From Gammaproteobacteria bacterium (lineage in GTDB: Bacteria; Pseudomonadota; Gammaproteobacteria; Steroidobacterales; Steroidobacteraceae): 8,046 nt of DNA. The position numbers and the translations under genes are program-made. Below the pieces are notes generated by a model. That model made no database searches and was not told the DNA's origin. It worked only from the letters and a program-made list of their open reading frames with translations. Every line of letters starts with the position of its first letter. The stretch's first letter is position 1. Positions 1 to 6,142 of this stretch are shown here, in pieces. The stretch lies in the NCBI GenBank assembly GCA_005877965.1, contig VBNP01000066.1, positions 1 through 8,046 of the forward strand, in the 5' to 3' direction.

Positions 1-9
1 CATTGGTCG

Positions 10-15
10 CTCCCC
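10..15 (-). promoter_or_regulatory. Ribosome-binding site of a gene starting at base 3 and leaving the window
   Basis: Read on the minus strand, GGGGAG lies six bases before an ATG at bases 3-1. This is a well-placed Shine-Dalgarno sequence for a leftward gene of which only the start codon is inside the window. It fits with the promoter-like sequence just upstream at 31-59. Nothing can be said about the product. Confidence 0.45.
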
Positions 16-30
16 TGAACCCAGGGCGGA

Positions 31-59
31 ATTTTATCGCGCCCGGGGGCGCCTCGGAA
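31..59 (-). promoter_or_regulatory. Candidate sigma-70 promoter for the off-window leftward gene
   Basis: On the minus strand TTCCGA (59-54) is followed by a 17-bp spacer and TAAAAT (36-31). The -10 matches consensus at five of six positions and the -35 at three of six. It would start RNA about 20 bases before the ATG at base 3, leaving room for the GGGGAG site. The spacer holds a perfect inverted repeat, GCGCCC-GG-GGGCGC (39-52), which could be an operator. Alternatively that hairpin marks the end of the upstream minus-strand gene, but no T-run follows it. The assignment rests on sequence pattern only. Confidence 0.35.
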
Positions 60-111
60 GCACCGTGCGACAAACGCGCTTACTGGAGGCGGCTGGCAGG
101 CGCCCGGCGCC

Positions 112-714
112 TCAGCGCACCTCAACACTCTCCACCAGCATCACCTCGCAGGCGCCGGCGCCGCTATCGGTGCGCGCCAGCGAGGTGCGCAGCCACGCTC
201 CGTCGTCGCGCACCGCATCGACCAGCGTACCCGCGAGGTGTACCACCTGGCCGACGCGCAGCCGCGCGAGTTCGGAGCCTATGCGCGCGTCAGCGGGGAT
301 GACGTGGGTGTTCGCGCTGTGGACGATCACGTCCTCGCGGGCGATGGGGAGCAGTCCGCGCGGGCGCCAGGTGTAGAAGCGCGCCCCCTGTGAGATGTCG
401 AACGCCGCCAGCACGTGGTTGTCGGACATCGGCCCCCACCCGAGCGCCAGATCCTCGGGAACGAGATCGGCAAGCCGGTCGAAGCGGTAGTCTTCGCGGC
501 CGAGGATCCGCGCGGTGATCTCGTAGCTCGCCCGGGGTGTCAGCAGCCAGCGGCCGTGGCGCACCGGCGCTGCGCGCTCAATATCGGTCTGCACCGGCTC
601 ATCCGGCGCGAGTGCACCGTCCAGCGGGTGAACCGGCCGGCTCTCCCATCGCTGCCAGGCGCTGTAAGTGCCGAGCACCGCTAGAGCCGCCAGCAGCGCA
701 GTGCGTGCGTCCAT
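112..714 (-). CDS. Conserved membrane-anchored protein of unknown function (200 aa)
   Basis: I do not recognise a named function. The protein begins with a short N-terminal hydrophobic segment (about residues 5-19), preceded by one Arg, which looks like a membrane anchor or uncleaved signal. The rest is soluble and probably faces the periplasm. Conserved-looking blocks are LGWGPMSD (91-98), VHSANTHVIPAD (131-142), a beta-rich LAGTLVD (160-166) and a C-terminal stretch with W174, TSL and GACE (187-190). I recall similar HSAN-H-IPAD and GACE blocks in unannotated proteins of other proteobacteria, which argues that the gene is real. There is no catalytic signature I can name. The ATG at 714 has only a weak GAAG-like ribosome site. 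It lies 152 nt downstream of the MarC-family gene on the same strand, so it may have its own promoter. The last part could be a small beta-barrel, but that is inference. Confidence 0.8.
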   Translation of the reverse strand: MDARTALLAALAVLGTYSAWQRWESRPVHPLDGALAPDEPVQTDIERAAPVRHGRWLLTPRASYEITARILGREDYRFDRLADLVPEDLALGWGPMSDNHVLAAFDISQGARFYTWRPRGLLPIAREDVIVHSANTHVIPADARIGSELARLRVGQVVHLAGTLVDAVRDDGAWLRTSLARTDSGAGACEVMLVESVEVR

Positions 715-866
715 GCGGCGATCTTCGGGCCCGGCGGCGCCCCGGCGGCGTGACCGCCATCACGTTTGCGCCGAGGGATTGCCCTCCCGGGGACGCCCGT
801 CCGCCATGGTACCTTCGTGACCTGGACATTAATAAATAAGGAGTCAGTCCCGGATGCCTGCGCTGC
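715..866. other. 152-bp intergenic region with an AT-rich island
   Basis: This gap separates the MarC-family stop from the start of the 200-aa protein, both on the minus strand. Most of it is GC-rich and featureless. Bases 828-839 form an unusual AT-only patch. On the plus strand that patch runs into AAGGAG, a strong ribosome-binding sequence, ten bases before ATG at 854. I found no convincing -35/-10 pair on either strand and no hairpin followed by a T-run. Confidence 0.5.
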
Positions 867-1523
867 TCAGCGAGCCGCGGTGAGCGCGCTGTAGCCGTTC
901 CACACGCTCTCGATCCCGATGCACATCAGGATGAACGCCGACAGGCGCACCAGCACTTCGAGCCCGGTCTCGCCCAGGAGGCGTGCAATGTTCTCGGCGA
1001 AGCGGTACGCCAGATAGATGGTGACGGCGATCGCCACCACCCCGAGCACCGCACCGGTGGCGTGCTCGGCGAGCTGCGACAGCCGTGGAATGCCCGCGGG
1101 CTTGCGGCTGCCGATGGTGATCGCCACCGACATGGAGCCCGGACCGACCGTGAGCGGCATGGTGAGCGGATAGAAGCTGCCGACCTTCTTTCCCGGTCCG
1201 CCCTCAAGGCCCGCGGAGCCGGCGTGATCCGACCAAGCCTCCTGCGTCAGCAGTTTCCAGCCGAGCGCCGCGACCACCAGTCCCCCGGCGATGCGCACCA
1301 CCGGCAGCTCGATGCCGAAGAACTCCAGCAGCCAGGGCCCCAGGGCCATGGATCCCAACAACAGGGCGAAGCCGTTGACGGCCGCCTTGCGCGCTAGCAC
1401 CGGCCGCTCCGAGGCGGGGAGCCCCGCGGTCAGACCGAGAAAGAACGGAGCGGCCTCGATCGGATTGACGATGGGAAACAGGCCGGCGAACGTCAGCAGG
1501 AACGCGCCGGTGACGGCGTTCAC
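867..1523 (-). CDS. MarC-family integral membrane protein (YchE/YhgN type)
   Basis: A multi-pass inner-membrane protein of 218 residues, the normal length for the MarC family, with about six hydrophobic segments. The N-terminal motif FPIVNPIEAAPFFLG (residues 16-30) is the family hallmark (NPI followed by a Pro-Phe pair). A second typical block, PLTMPLTVGPGS, lies mid-protein. Family members were once proposed to be antibiotic-resistance or amino-acid transporters, but the substrate is generally unproven, so none is assigned. I chose the GTG at 1523. It directly precedes the first membrane segment, whereas the longer reading frame to 1655 adds a basic tail that overlaps the upstream gene. A weak AGG-containing ribosome site precedes it. 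It starts 43 nt after the thioredoxin-like stop on the same strand, so the two are probably co-transcribed. Confidence 0.9.
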   Translation of the reverse strand: MNAVTGAFLLTFAGLFPIVNPIEAAPFFLGLTAGLPASERPVLARKAAVNGFALLLGSMALGPWLLEFFGIELPVVRIAGGLVVAALGWKLLTQEAWSDHAGSAGLEGGPGKKVGSFYPLTMPLTVGPGSMSVAITIGSRKPAGIPRLSQLAEHATGAVLGVVAIAVTIYLAYRFAENIARLLGETGLEVLVRLSAFILMCIGIESVWNGYSALTAAR

Positions 1524-1566
1524 GCCGCCGGACCTGCGGCCCGCAACCGCGACGCCGGCCGCAGGT

Positions 1567-2106
1567 TCATGGCGCGCCTGCCTGCAGCAGTTGATCGATC
1601 GCGGCCTCCACTCTCCTTGCCGGCGGCTCGCCCGCGTGCATCTCGCCGATCGCACTGCCGTACAGCCGCCCGTCGCGCCCGATCAGATAGAACGCCGGCC
1701 AGTATTGATTGTGCAGGGCGCCCCAATACGAGTAATCGCCGTCCAGCATCACCGGATAGCGGATGCCGAGGCGCGCGACCGCCTGGCGTACGTTCTCGGA
1801 TGATCTCTCCTCGGGCAGCTCAGGGGTGTGGACCCCCACGACCACTAGCCCGGCGGGGGCCTTCGCGCGCGCCACCGATTCCAGCCACGCCCTGGAATTC
1901 AGGCAGTTCACGCACTCGAAGGCCCAGAACTCCACCAGCACCACCTTGCCGCGCAGGCCCGCGAGCGTCAGGGGCGCGGAATTGACCCAGTCCGCGGCCG
2001 CGCGATGACTGAACTCGGGAGCCGCACCCGGGCTGGCGCCGCGGGCGCAGCCCACGGTCGCGCAGGCGGTCAGTGCCAGAAGCGCGATCCGTTTCATCCC
2101 CTTCAT
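1567..2106 (-). CDS. Thioredoxin-fold redoxin protein, probable lipoprotein, CVNC active site
   Basis: A 179-residue exported protein of the TlpA/redoxin type, expected to act in thiol-disulfide chemistry outside the cytoplasm. The N-terminus has two Lys and one Arg, then a short hydrophobic run ending in LTAC (residues 12-15), a good lipobox; C20 is a weaker alternative. The fold signature is clear: KVVLVEFWAFECVNC puts the redox pair at C65 and C68. The cis-proline region YWPAFYLIG (P137) follows, then GRLYG. A CxNC motif in place of CGPC occurs in the DipZ C-terminal domain and related redoxins. The start at 2106 gives a complete signal peptide; ATG at 2097 is the alternative. A much longer open frame to 2889 is only antisense to the dehydrogenase. 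The MarC-family gene follows in the probable operon, and the dehydrogenase is divergent. The electron donor and target are unknown. Confidence 0.88.
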   Translation of the reverse strand: MKGMKRIALLALTACATVGCARGASPGAAPEFSHRAAADWVNSAPLTLAGLRGKVVLVEFWAFECVNCLNSRAWLESVARAKAPAGLVVVGVHTPELPEERSSENVRQAVARLGIRYPVMLDGDYSYWGALHNQYWPAFYLIGRDGRLYGSAIGEMHAGEPPARRVEAAIDQLLQAGAP

Positions 2107-2142
2107 ATACCATTCAAGTGAACACCTGATTCTGTGCTCAGT
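2107..2142. promoter_or_regulatory. Very short divergent intergenic region with an imperfect palindrome
   Basis: Only 36 bp lie between the start of the thioredoxin-like gene and the ATG of the dehydrogenase. The region contains CAAGTG-AA-CACCTG (2115-2128), an inverted repeat matching at five of six arm positions. It also contains the nested repeat TTCA-AG-TGAA (2114-2123). It is a candidate operator able to affect both genes. Neither start has a good Shine-Dalgarno sequence. At least one promoter must extend into the neighbouring coding sequence. Confidence 0.4.
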
Positions 2143-2988
2143 ATGAATGGCAAGATCTGCCTCGTCACGGGGGCCACGCACGGCATTGGCCTGGCCACCG
2201 CCCGGGCGCTGGCCGCGAGCGGCGCGACCGTCCTGGTTCACGGCCGCGACCTTGCCCGCGCGCGCACTGTGGCCGAGGACATCGGCCATGACACCGGCAA
2301 CCCGCAGGTGCGCTTCGTGCAGGCGGATTTCGCGCAACTCGCACAGGTGCGGCGTCTGGCGCAGGAGCTGCAGGCGCAGCTGCCGCGGCTCGATGTGCTG
2401 ATCAACAATGCCGGGGTGATGGCCGCCGTGCACACACGCAGCGCCGACGGTTACGACCTGAGCTTCGCGGTCAATCACCTGGCGCCGTTCCTGCTCACCG
2501 GTCTGCTGCTGGACAAGCTCAAGGGGTCCGCGCCCTCGCGCGTGATCGTGGTGGCCTCCAACGCCCATCGGCGCGCCACGCTCGACTTCGGTGATCTCAT
2601 GAATGCCCGGGTCTCGGGGTCTCTCGCGGCCTACGAGCGCTCCAAGCTCGCCAACGTGCTGTTCGCCCGCTCCCTCGCGCGGCGTCTCGCGGGCAGCGGT
2701 GTCACCGTGAACGCGCTGCACCCGGGCCTGGTCAGGAGCCACCTGTTCAGCAACAGCCCGCGGCTGCTGCGGGTGCTGCTGTCGAGCGTCGGACGGCCGT
2801 TCATGCTGTCGCCGCAACAAGGCGCGCGCGCCAGCGTGTATCTTGCGGCTGCGCCCGAGCTCGAGGGTGAGTCCGGCGGTTACTACCACGGCTGCCGGCG
2901 CGTGGCGCCGAGCCTTGCTGCGCAGAGCGAGGCGTGCGCCGAGCGTCTGTGGCAGGAGAGCGCGCGCCTGACCGGGCTCGCCGCATGA
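2143..2988 (+). CDS. Short-chain dehydrogenase/reductase, retinol-dehydrogenase-like
   Basis: A 281-residue classical SDR, a cytoplasmic NAD(P)-dependent oxidoreductase. The Rossmann glycine motif TGATHGIG is at residues 9-16 and NNAG at 88-91. The catalytic set is complete: N111 (in AVNH), S139 (VVASNAH), Y164 and K168 (YERSK). HGRD near residue 35 (R35) is in the position that usually favours NADPH. The HPGLVR loop after strand six and the long C-terminal part resemble the RDH11-14/WWOX-like group acting on retinoids, steroids or other lipophilic carbonyls. The true substrate cannot be read from sequence. I chose ATG at 2143, just before GKICLVTG; GTG at 2134 in the same frame is the alternative. 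No Shine-Dalgarno sequence precedes either. The stop overlaps the start of the Gre-like gene by four bases. Confidence 0.93.
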   Translation: MNGKICLVTGATHGIGLATARALAASGATVLVHGRDLARARTVAEDIGHDTGNPQVRFVQADFAQLAQVRRLAQELQAQLPRLDVLINNAGVMAAVHTRSADGYDLSFAVNHLAPFLLTGLLLDKLKGSAPSRVIVVASNAHRRATLDFGDLMNARVSGSLAAYERSKLANVLFARSLARRLAGSGVTVNALHPGLVRSHLFSNSPRLLRVLLSSVGRPFMLSPQQGARASVYLAAAPELEGESGGYYHGCRRVAPSLAAQSEACAERLWQESARLTGLAA

Positions 2989-3449
2989 GCCGGGCCTTCG
3001 TGCGCGAGTCCGACGGGGACCCGGACGCGCTCCCGGAGCGCGCGCTGAGCACTCATCCGAACTTCGTCACGCCGCGTGGACATGCGGCGATCGAGGCGCG
3101 CGTGCGCGAGCTGGAAGGGGAGCGGCAGGCGGCGCGCGACAGCGGCGACGCGGCGGCCCGCGCGCGCGTGGAGCGTGACCTGCGCTACTGGAGCGCGCGC
3201 CGCGCCAGCGCCCGCGTGGTCGGGCCGGCAGCGCTCGCAGAGCGCGTGCGTTTTGGCATGCGTGTGACCTTGCAGCTCGGCGGCGGCTCGACGCAGACCT
3301 TCCGGCTGGTCGGGGAGGACGAGGCGGATGCCGCCCACGGACTATTGAGCTGGGTGGCGCCGCTGGCCCAGTCGCTGCTCGGCAAGGAAGTCGGCGACAG
3401 CGTGCCCTTTCAGGGAGTCGAGGCGCTGATCGTCAGCATCGAGCCATGA
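2985..3449 (+). CDS. GreA/GreB-family protein with a shortened coiled coil
   Basis: A 154-residue protein of the GreA/GreB family, which binds the RNA polymerase secondary channel and, in canonical members, stimulates transcript cleavage. The C-terminal FKBP-like domain is clear: VRFGMRVTLQL (88-98), FRLVGEDEAD (106-115) and LLGKEVGDSVPF (131-142). The N-terminal part is an Arg/Glu/Ala-rich helical hairpin (about 30-78). It is roughly ten residues shorter than in E. coli GreA. At its tip the sequence is SGDAAARARVE, where GreA has GDLKENAEY with the key Asp-Glu pair; D55 remains but the Glu is not at the equivalent place. The leader MSRAFVRESDGD, ending in HPNFVTPRG, resembles a paralogue I recall from pseudomonads and xanthomonads. 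The start at 2985 forms ATGA with the dehydrogenase stop, so translation is probably coupled. The 3' end overlaps the sigma-factor gene on the other strand by 40 nt. Confidence 0.88.
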   Translation: MSRAFVRESDGDPDALPERALSTHPNFVTPRGHAAIEARVRELEGERQAARDSGDAAARARVERDLRYWSARRASARVVGPAALAERVRFGMRVTLQLGGGSTQTFRLVGEDEADAAHGLLSWVAPLAQSLLGKEVGDSVPFQGVEALIVSIEP

Positions 3450-4144
3450 GGTAGCTGCGCCAGTACGCGCTTGACGATGCGATCGAGGCGCTCCGGGGTC
3501 AGCTCGAGGAACCCGGGTGCGGCGCGCACCCGGCCCGCCATCTCCGGCGCGAGGCGCCGCTGCGCACGGTACATGCGGGTGCGCACGGTGGTCTCGTGCA
3601 CGCCGAGGGAGGCGGCGGTTTCGATGCCGCTGATTCCTTCCACCACCCGCAGCACGAACACGGTGCGAAACACCTCCGGCAGGCCGCCGATCGCGTCCTC
3701 GAGCTCGCGCCGCTCCTGCGCCTCGTCGGCCGCAGCGCCCGCGGGCGCCGGGGCTTGCGCCGCCCCTGCCTGCCACGGCGCCACGGGCGGCGCAGAGCGG
3801 GCGCTGGCGCGCGGCGAGCGTGCCTGGTTGAACGCCAGGCGCGTCAGCCAGGCGGCGAATCTTCCGGTGGGCGTGTAACGATTCAGATCGCCGAATGCGG
3901 CCAGATATGCGTCCTGCACCGCCGACTCCGCCGCATCCTCATCCAGCAGCACGCTGCGGGCGACGCGGAACATCCGCCGGCTGTAGCGCCGGATCAGCGC
4001 CTCGATCGCGCGTTCCTCCCGGGCGCGTGCGCGCTCGATGAGCAGCAGGTCGGGCAGCTCGTCCGGTGCGGCCGGGGTGTCCCCGCGCCGCGCGCGCGCC
4101 CCGCTCGCCTCGAGGATACGGACCTGAGTCACTGGTTCCAGCAT
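3410..4144 (-). CDS. ECF-type RNA polymerase sigma factor (sigma-70 family)
   Basis: A 244-residue alternative sigma factor that directs RNA polymerase to a specific promoter set. Region 2 covers about residues 45-112, with RRYSRRMFRVARSVLLD, the DAAESAVQDAYLAAF block and FAAWLTRLAFNQAR. A Pro/Ala-rich linker follows (about 113-140). Region 4 covers about 147-197, with LPEVFRTVFVLRVVEG and the helix-turn-helix ETAASLGVHETTVRTRMYRA. A C-terminal tail with LDRIVKRVLAQL (220-231) resembles an extension I recall in some proteobacterial ECF sigmas. The chosen ATG at 4144 has GAGG nine bases upstream (4157-4154); TTG at 4159 is an in-frame alternative without support. No anti-sigma factor lies beside it. 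Its 3' end overlaps the Gre-like gene, and its start faces the GH3 gene across 36 bp. The activating signal is unknown. Confidence 0.92.
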   Translation of the reverse strand: MLEPVTQVRILEASGARARRGDTPAAPDELPDLLLIERARAREERAIEALIRRYSRRMFRVARSVLLDEDAAESAVQDAYLAAFGDLNRYTPTGRFAAWLTRLAFNQARSPRASARSAPPVAPWQAGAAQAPAPAGAAADEAQERRELEDAIGGLPEVFRTVFVLRVVEGISGIETAASLGVHETTVRTRMYRAQRRLAPEMAGRVRAAPGFLELTPERLDRIVKRVLAQLPHGSMLTISASTP

Positions 4145-4180
4145 GGGCGTCGACCTCAACTGTGTATCCTAGGGTTGACC
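4145..4180. promoter_or_regulatory. 36-bp divergent region between sigma factor and GH3 gene
   Basis: This gap holds the ribosome site of the sigma gene (GAGG on the minus strand, 4157-4154) and a weak one for the GH3 gene (AGGG, 4171-4174). It contains an inverted repeat TCAAC (4156-4160) ... GTTGA (4174-4178), with 13 bp between arms, and a GTCGAC palindrome at 4149-4154. The gap is too short for two full promoters, so each promoter must reach into the opposing coding sequence. I could not find a consensus -35/-10 pair. Confidence 0.35.
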
Positions 4181-6142
4181 ATGAAAAGGAGACCGGCCCG
4201 CATCGCGGGCTATTGCGCCGCTTGCGCGCTGGCGCTGGCGCTGTGCGTGCCGAGCCCGGCGCGCGGCGCCGAGCCGGGCGCTGCGAGCGCGCCGCGGGTG
4301 CACCCGCAACGCTGGCCGAAGCTGCCGCCGGCGCTGCCGCGCGATCGCGGGCTCGAGAGACGCATCGATGAGCTGCTCGCGCGCCTGACGCCCGAGCAGA
4401 AGGTCGGTCAGCTCATCCAGGCCGATATCGACAGCATCACTCCCGATGACCTGCGTCACTATCCCCTCGGCTCCATTCTGAATGGCGGCAACTCCTCGCC
4501 CCACGGCGATAAGCTCGCTCCACCCGGTGAGTGGCTCACCCTCGCCGACCGGTTCTATGACGCGTCCGTCGCCGCGCCCGGGTCCCCGGGGATCCCGGCC
4601 CTGTGGGGGGTGGATGCGGTGCACGGGCACAACAACATCCCCGGAGCGACGATCTTTCCGCACAACATCGCCCTCGGCGCCACGCGCGACCCGCAGCTCA
4701 TCCGCCGCATCGGCGAGATCACCGCGCTCGAGGTGCGGGTCACCGGGCTCGACTGGGCGTTTTCCCCCACCGCCGCCGTGGCGCGCGATGCCCGCTGGGG
4801 ACGCACCTACGAGAGCTACTCGCAGAATCCCGCAGTCGTGCGCCGGTACGTCGCCGCCATGGTGCGCGGCTTGCAGGGCACCCCCGGAACGCCCCAGTTT
4901 CTCGATGCCGCGCACGTGATCGCGACGCCGAAGCACTTTCTCGGCGACGGCGGCACCGGCGGTGTGGACCAGGGTGACAACAGCGCCAGCGAGAGCGAGC
5001 TGCGCGACGTCGACGGCGCCGGCTACCAGGCGGCGATCGGCGCCGGCGCACAGACCGTCATGGCGTCCTACTCCAGCTGGCACGGCGTGAGGATGCACGG
5101 CTACCGCGCACTCCTCACCGATGTGCTGAAGGGCCGCATGGGCTTCGATGGCCTGGTGCTCGGGGACTGGAACGGCCATGCGCAGCTGCCGGGATGCACG
5201 CCCGACAGCTGCGCCGCGGCGCTCAATGCCGGCCTCGACGTGTTCATGGCGCCCGACGGCTGGCGCGCCCTGCATGCCCACACACTGGCGCAAGTGACGT
5301 CCGGCGAGATCTCCGCCGCACGGCTCGACGATGCGGTGCGCCGCGTGCTGCGCGTCAAGCTGCGCGCGCACCTGGATCGCGAGGGACGTCCGTCGGCGCG
5401 GCCGTTCGCCGGGCGCTTCGAGCTGCTCGGGGCGCCGGCGCATCGCGCGGTGGCGCGCCAGGCGGTGCGCGAATCGCTGGTGCTGCTGAAGAACCACCAG
5501 CACCTCCTGCCCCTGTCCCCGCACGCGCAGGTGCTGGTGGCGGGTGATGGGGCCGATAACATCGCCAAGCAGAGCGGCGGCTGGACGATCACCTGGCAGG
5601 GCACCGAGACCAACCAGGACTTTCCGCACGCGCAATCCATCTACGCGGGCATCGCGCGCTGCGTCACGGCCGCGGGCGGCACGGCGCGGTTGAGCGAGGC
5701 GGGCGAGTTCCACACCCGTCCCGACGTCGCGATCGTGGTATTCGGCGAGAACCCGTACGCCGAAGGGGCGGGCGATGTGCCCACGCTCGAATACAGTCCG
5801 GGCGACAAGCGCGACCTGGCGCTGCTGCGCCGCCTGCGCGCCGCGCAGGTGCCGGTGGTCGCGGTGCTGCTCTCCGGCCGTCCGCTATGGGTGAACGCCG
5901 AGCTCGACGCCGCCGACAGCTTCGTGGCCGCCTGGCTCCCGGGACCCGAGGGCGAGGGCGTCGCCGATGTGCTGTTCCGCGCGCCCGACGGCTCGGTGCG
6001 CTACGACTTTCGCGGCAAGCTGCCGTTCTCCTGGCCGCGTTCCGCGCGCGTGCCGGCCGTGGATTCCGGCGAGCCGCCGCTGTTTCCTTACGGCTATGGA
6101 CTCATCTATGAGGACGACGGCGAGCTTCAGCCGCTGCCCTGA
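4181..6142 (+). CDS. Glycoside hydrolase family 3 exported beta-glucosidase/exo-glucanase
   Basis: A 653-residue secreted enzyme that should remove glucose from the non-reducing end of beta-glucans or cello-oligosaccharides with retention of configuration. A Sec signal peptide covers residues 1 to about 29: KRRPAR, hydrophobic core, ARG-A cleavage. The (beta/alpha)8 domain follows, with WGVDAVHGHNN (D145, a likely glucose-binding Asp), RWGR (205-208), KHFLGDGGT (K251, H252) and LGDWNG, giving D329 as nucleophile. The second domain starts near ESLVLLKN (about 430) and has GENPYAE, where E523 aligns with the acid/base Glu of barley exo-glucanase I. Length and domain order match the barley-type two-domain form; the extra C-terminal domain of the longer bacterial relatives (about 850 aa) is absent. 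ATG at 4181 is chosen because the signal peptide starts there; the open frame upstream is antisense to the sigma gene. The last 16 nt overlap the ParB-like gene. Confidence 0.95.
   Translation: MKRRPARIAGYCAACALALALCVPSPARGAEPGAASAPRVHPQRWPKLPPALPRDRGLERRIDELLARLTPEQKVGQLIQADIDSITPDDLRHYPLGSILNGGNSSPHGDKLAPPGEWLTLADRFYDASVAAPGSPGIPALWGVDAVHGHNNIPGATIFPHNIALGATRDPQLIRRIGEITALEVRVTGLDWAFSPTAAVARDARWGRTYESYSQNPAVVRRYVAAMVRGLQGTPGTPQFLDAAHVIATPKHFLGDGGTGGVDQGDNSASESELRDVDGAGYQAAIGAGAQTVMASYSSWHGVRMHGYRALLTDVLKGRMGFDGLVLGDWNGHAQLPGCTPDSCAAALNAGLDVFMAPDGWRALHAHTLAQVTSGEISAARLDDAVRRVLRVKLRAHLDREGRPSARPFAGRFELLGAPAHRAVARQAVRESLVLLKNHQHLLPLSPHAQVLVAGDGADNIAKQSGGWTITWQGTETNQDFPHAQSIYAGIARCVTAAGGTARLSEAGEFHTRPDVAIVVFGENPYAEGAGDVPTLEYSPGDKRDLALLRRLRAAQVPVVAVLLSGRPLWVNAELDAADSFVAAWLPGPEGEGVADVLFRAPDGSVRYDFRGKLPFSWPRSARVPAVDSGEPPLFPYGYGLIYEDDGELQPLP

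Noticed and set aside
39..52. GC-rich hairpin as an intrinsic terminator for the 200-aa protein gene
   Set aside because: The stem has only six pairs with a two-base loop and is followed on the minus strand by GATAAAATT, not a T-run; it fits better inside a promoter spacer.
1524..1655. 44-residue N-terminal extension of the MarC-family protein
   Set aside because: It is Arg-rich, overlaps the end of the thioredoxin-like gene, and family members begin just before the first membrane segment.
2113..2126. Partial resemblance of TGTTCACTTGAA (minus strand) to the parS consensus
   Set aside because: It needs a one-base gap that breaks the half-site symmetry, and it lies about 4 kb from the ParB-like gene within a divergent promoter region.
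2107..2889. N-terminal extension of the thioredoxin-like frame to base 2889
   Set aside because: It is antisense to the dehydrogenase and has no domain resemblance, while the shorter start gives a complete lipoprotein signal.
3596..4180. 195-codon upstream extension of the GH3 frame
   Set aside because: It is antisense to the sigma-factor gene, and the export signal begins at ATG 4181.
4169..5713. Long minus-strand open frame of 514 codons inside the GH3 gene
   Set aside because: It is fully antisense to a clear GH3 gene with intact motifs; its translation is Arg/Gly/His-rich and low in complexity, typical of a shadow frame in GC-rich DNA.
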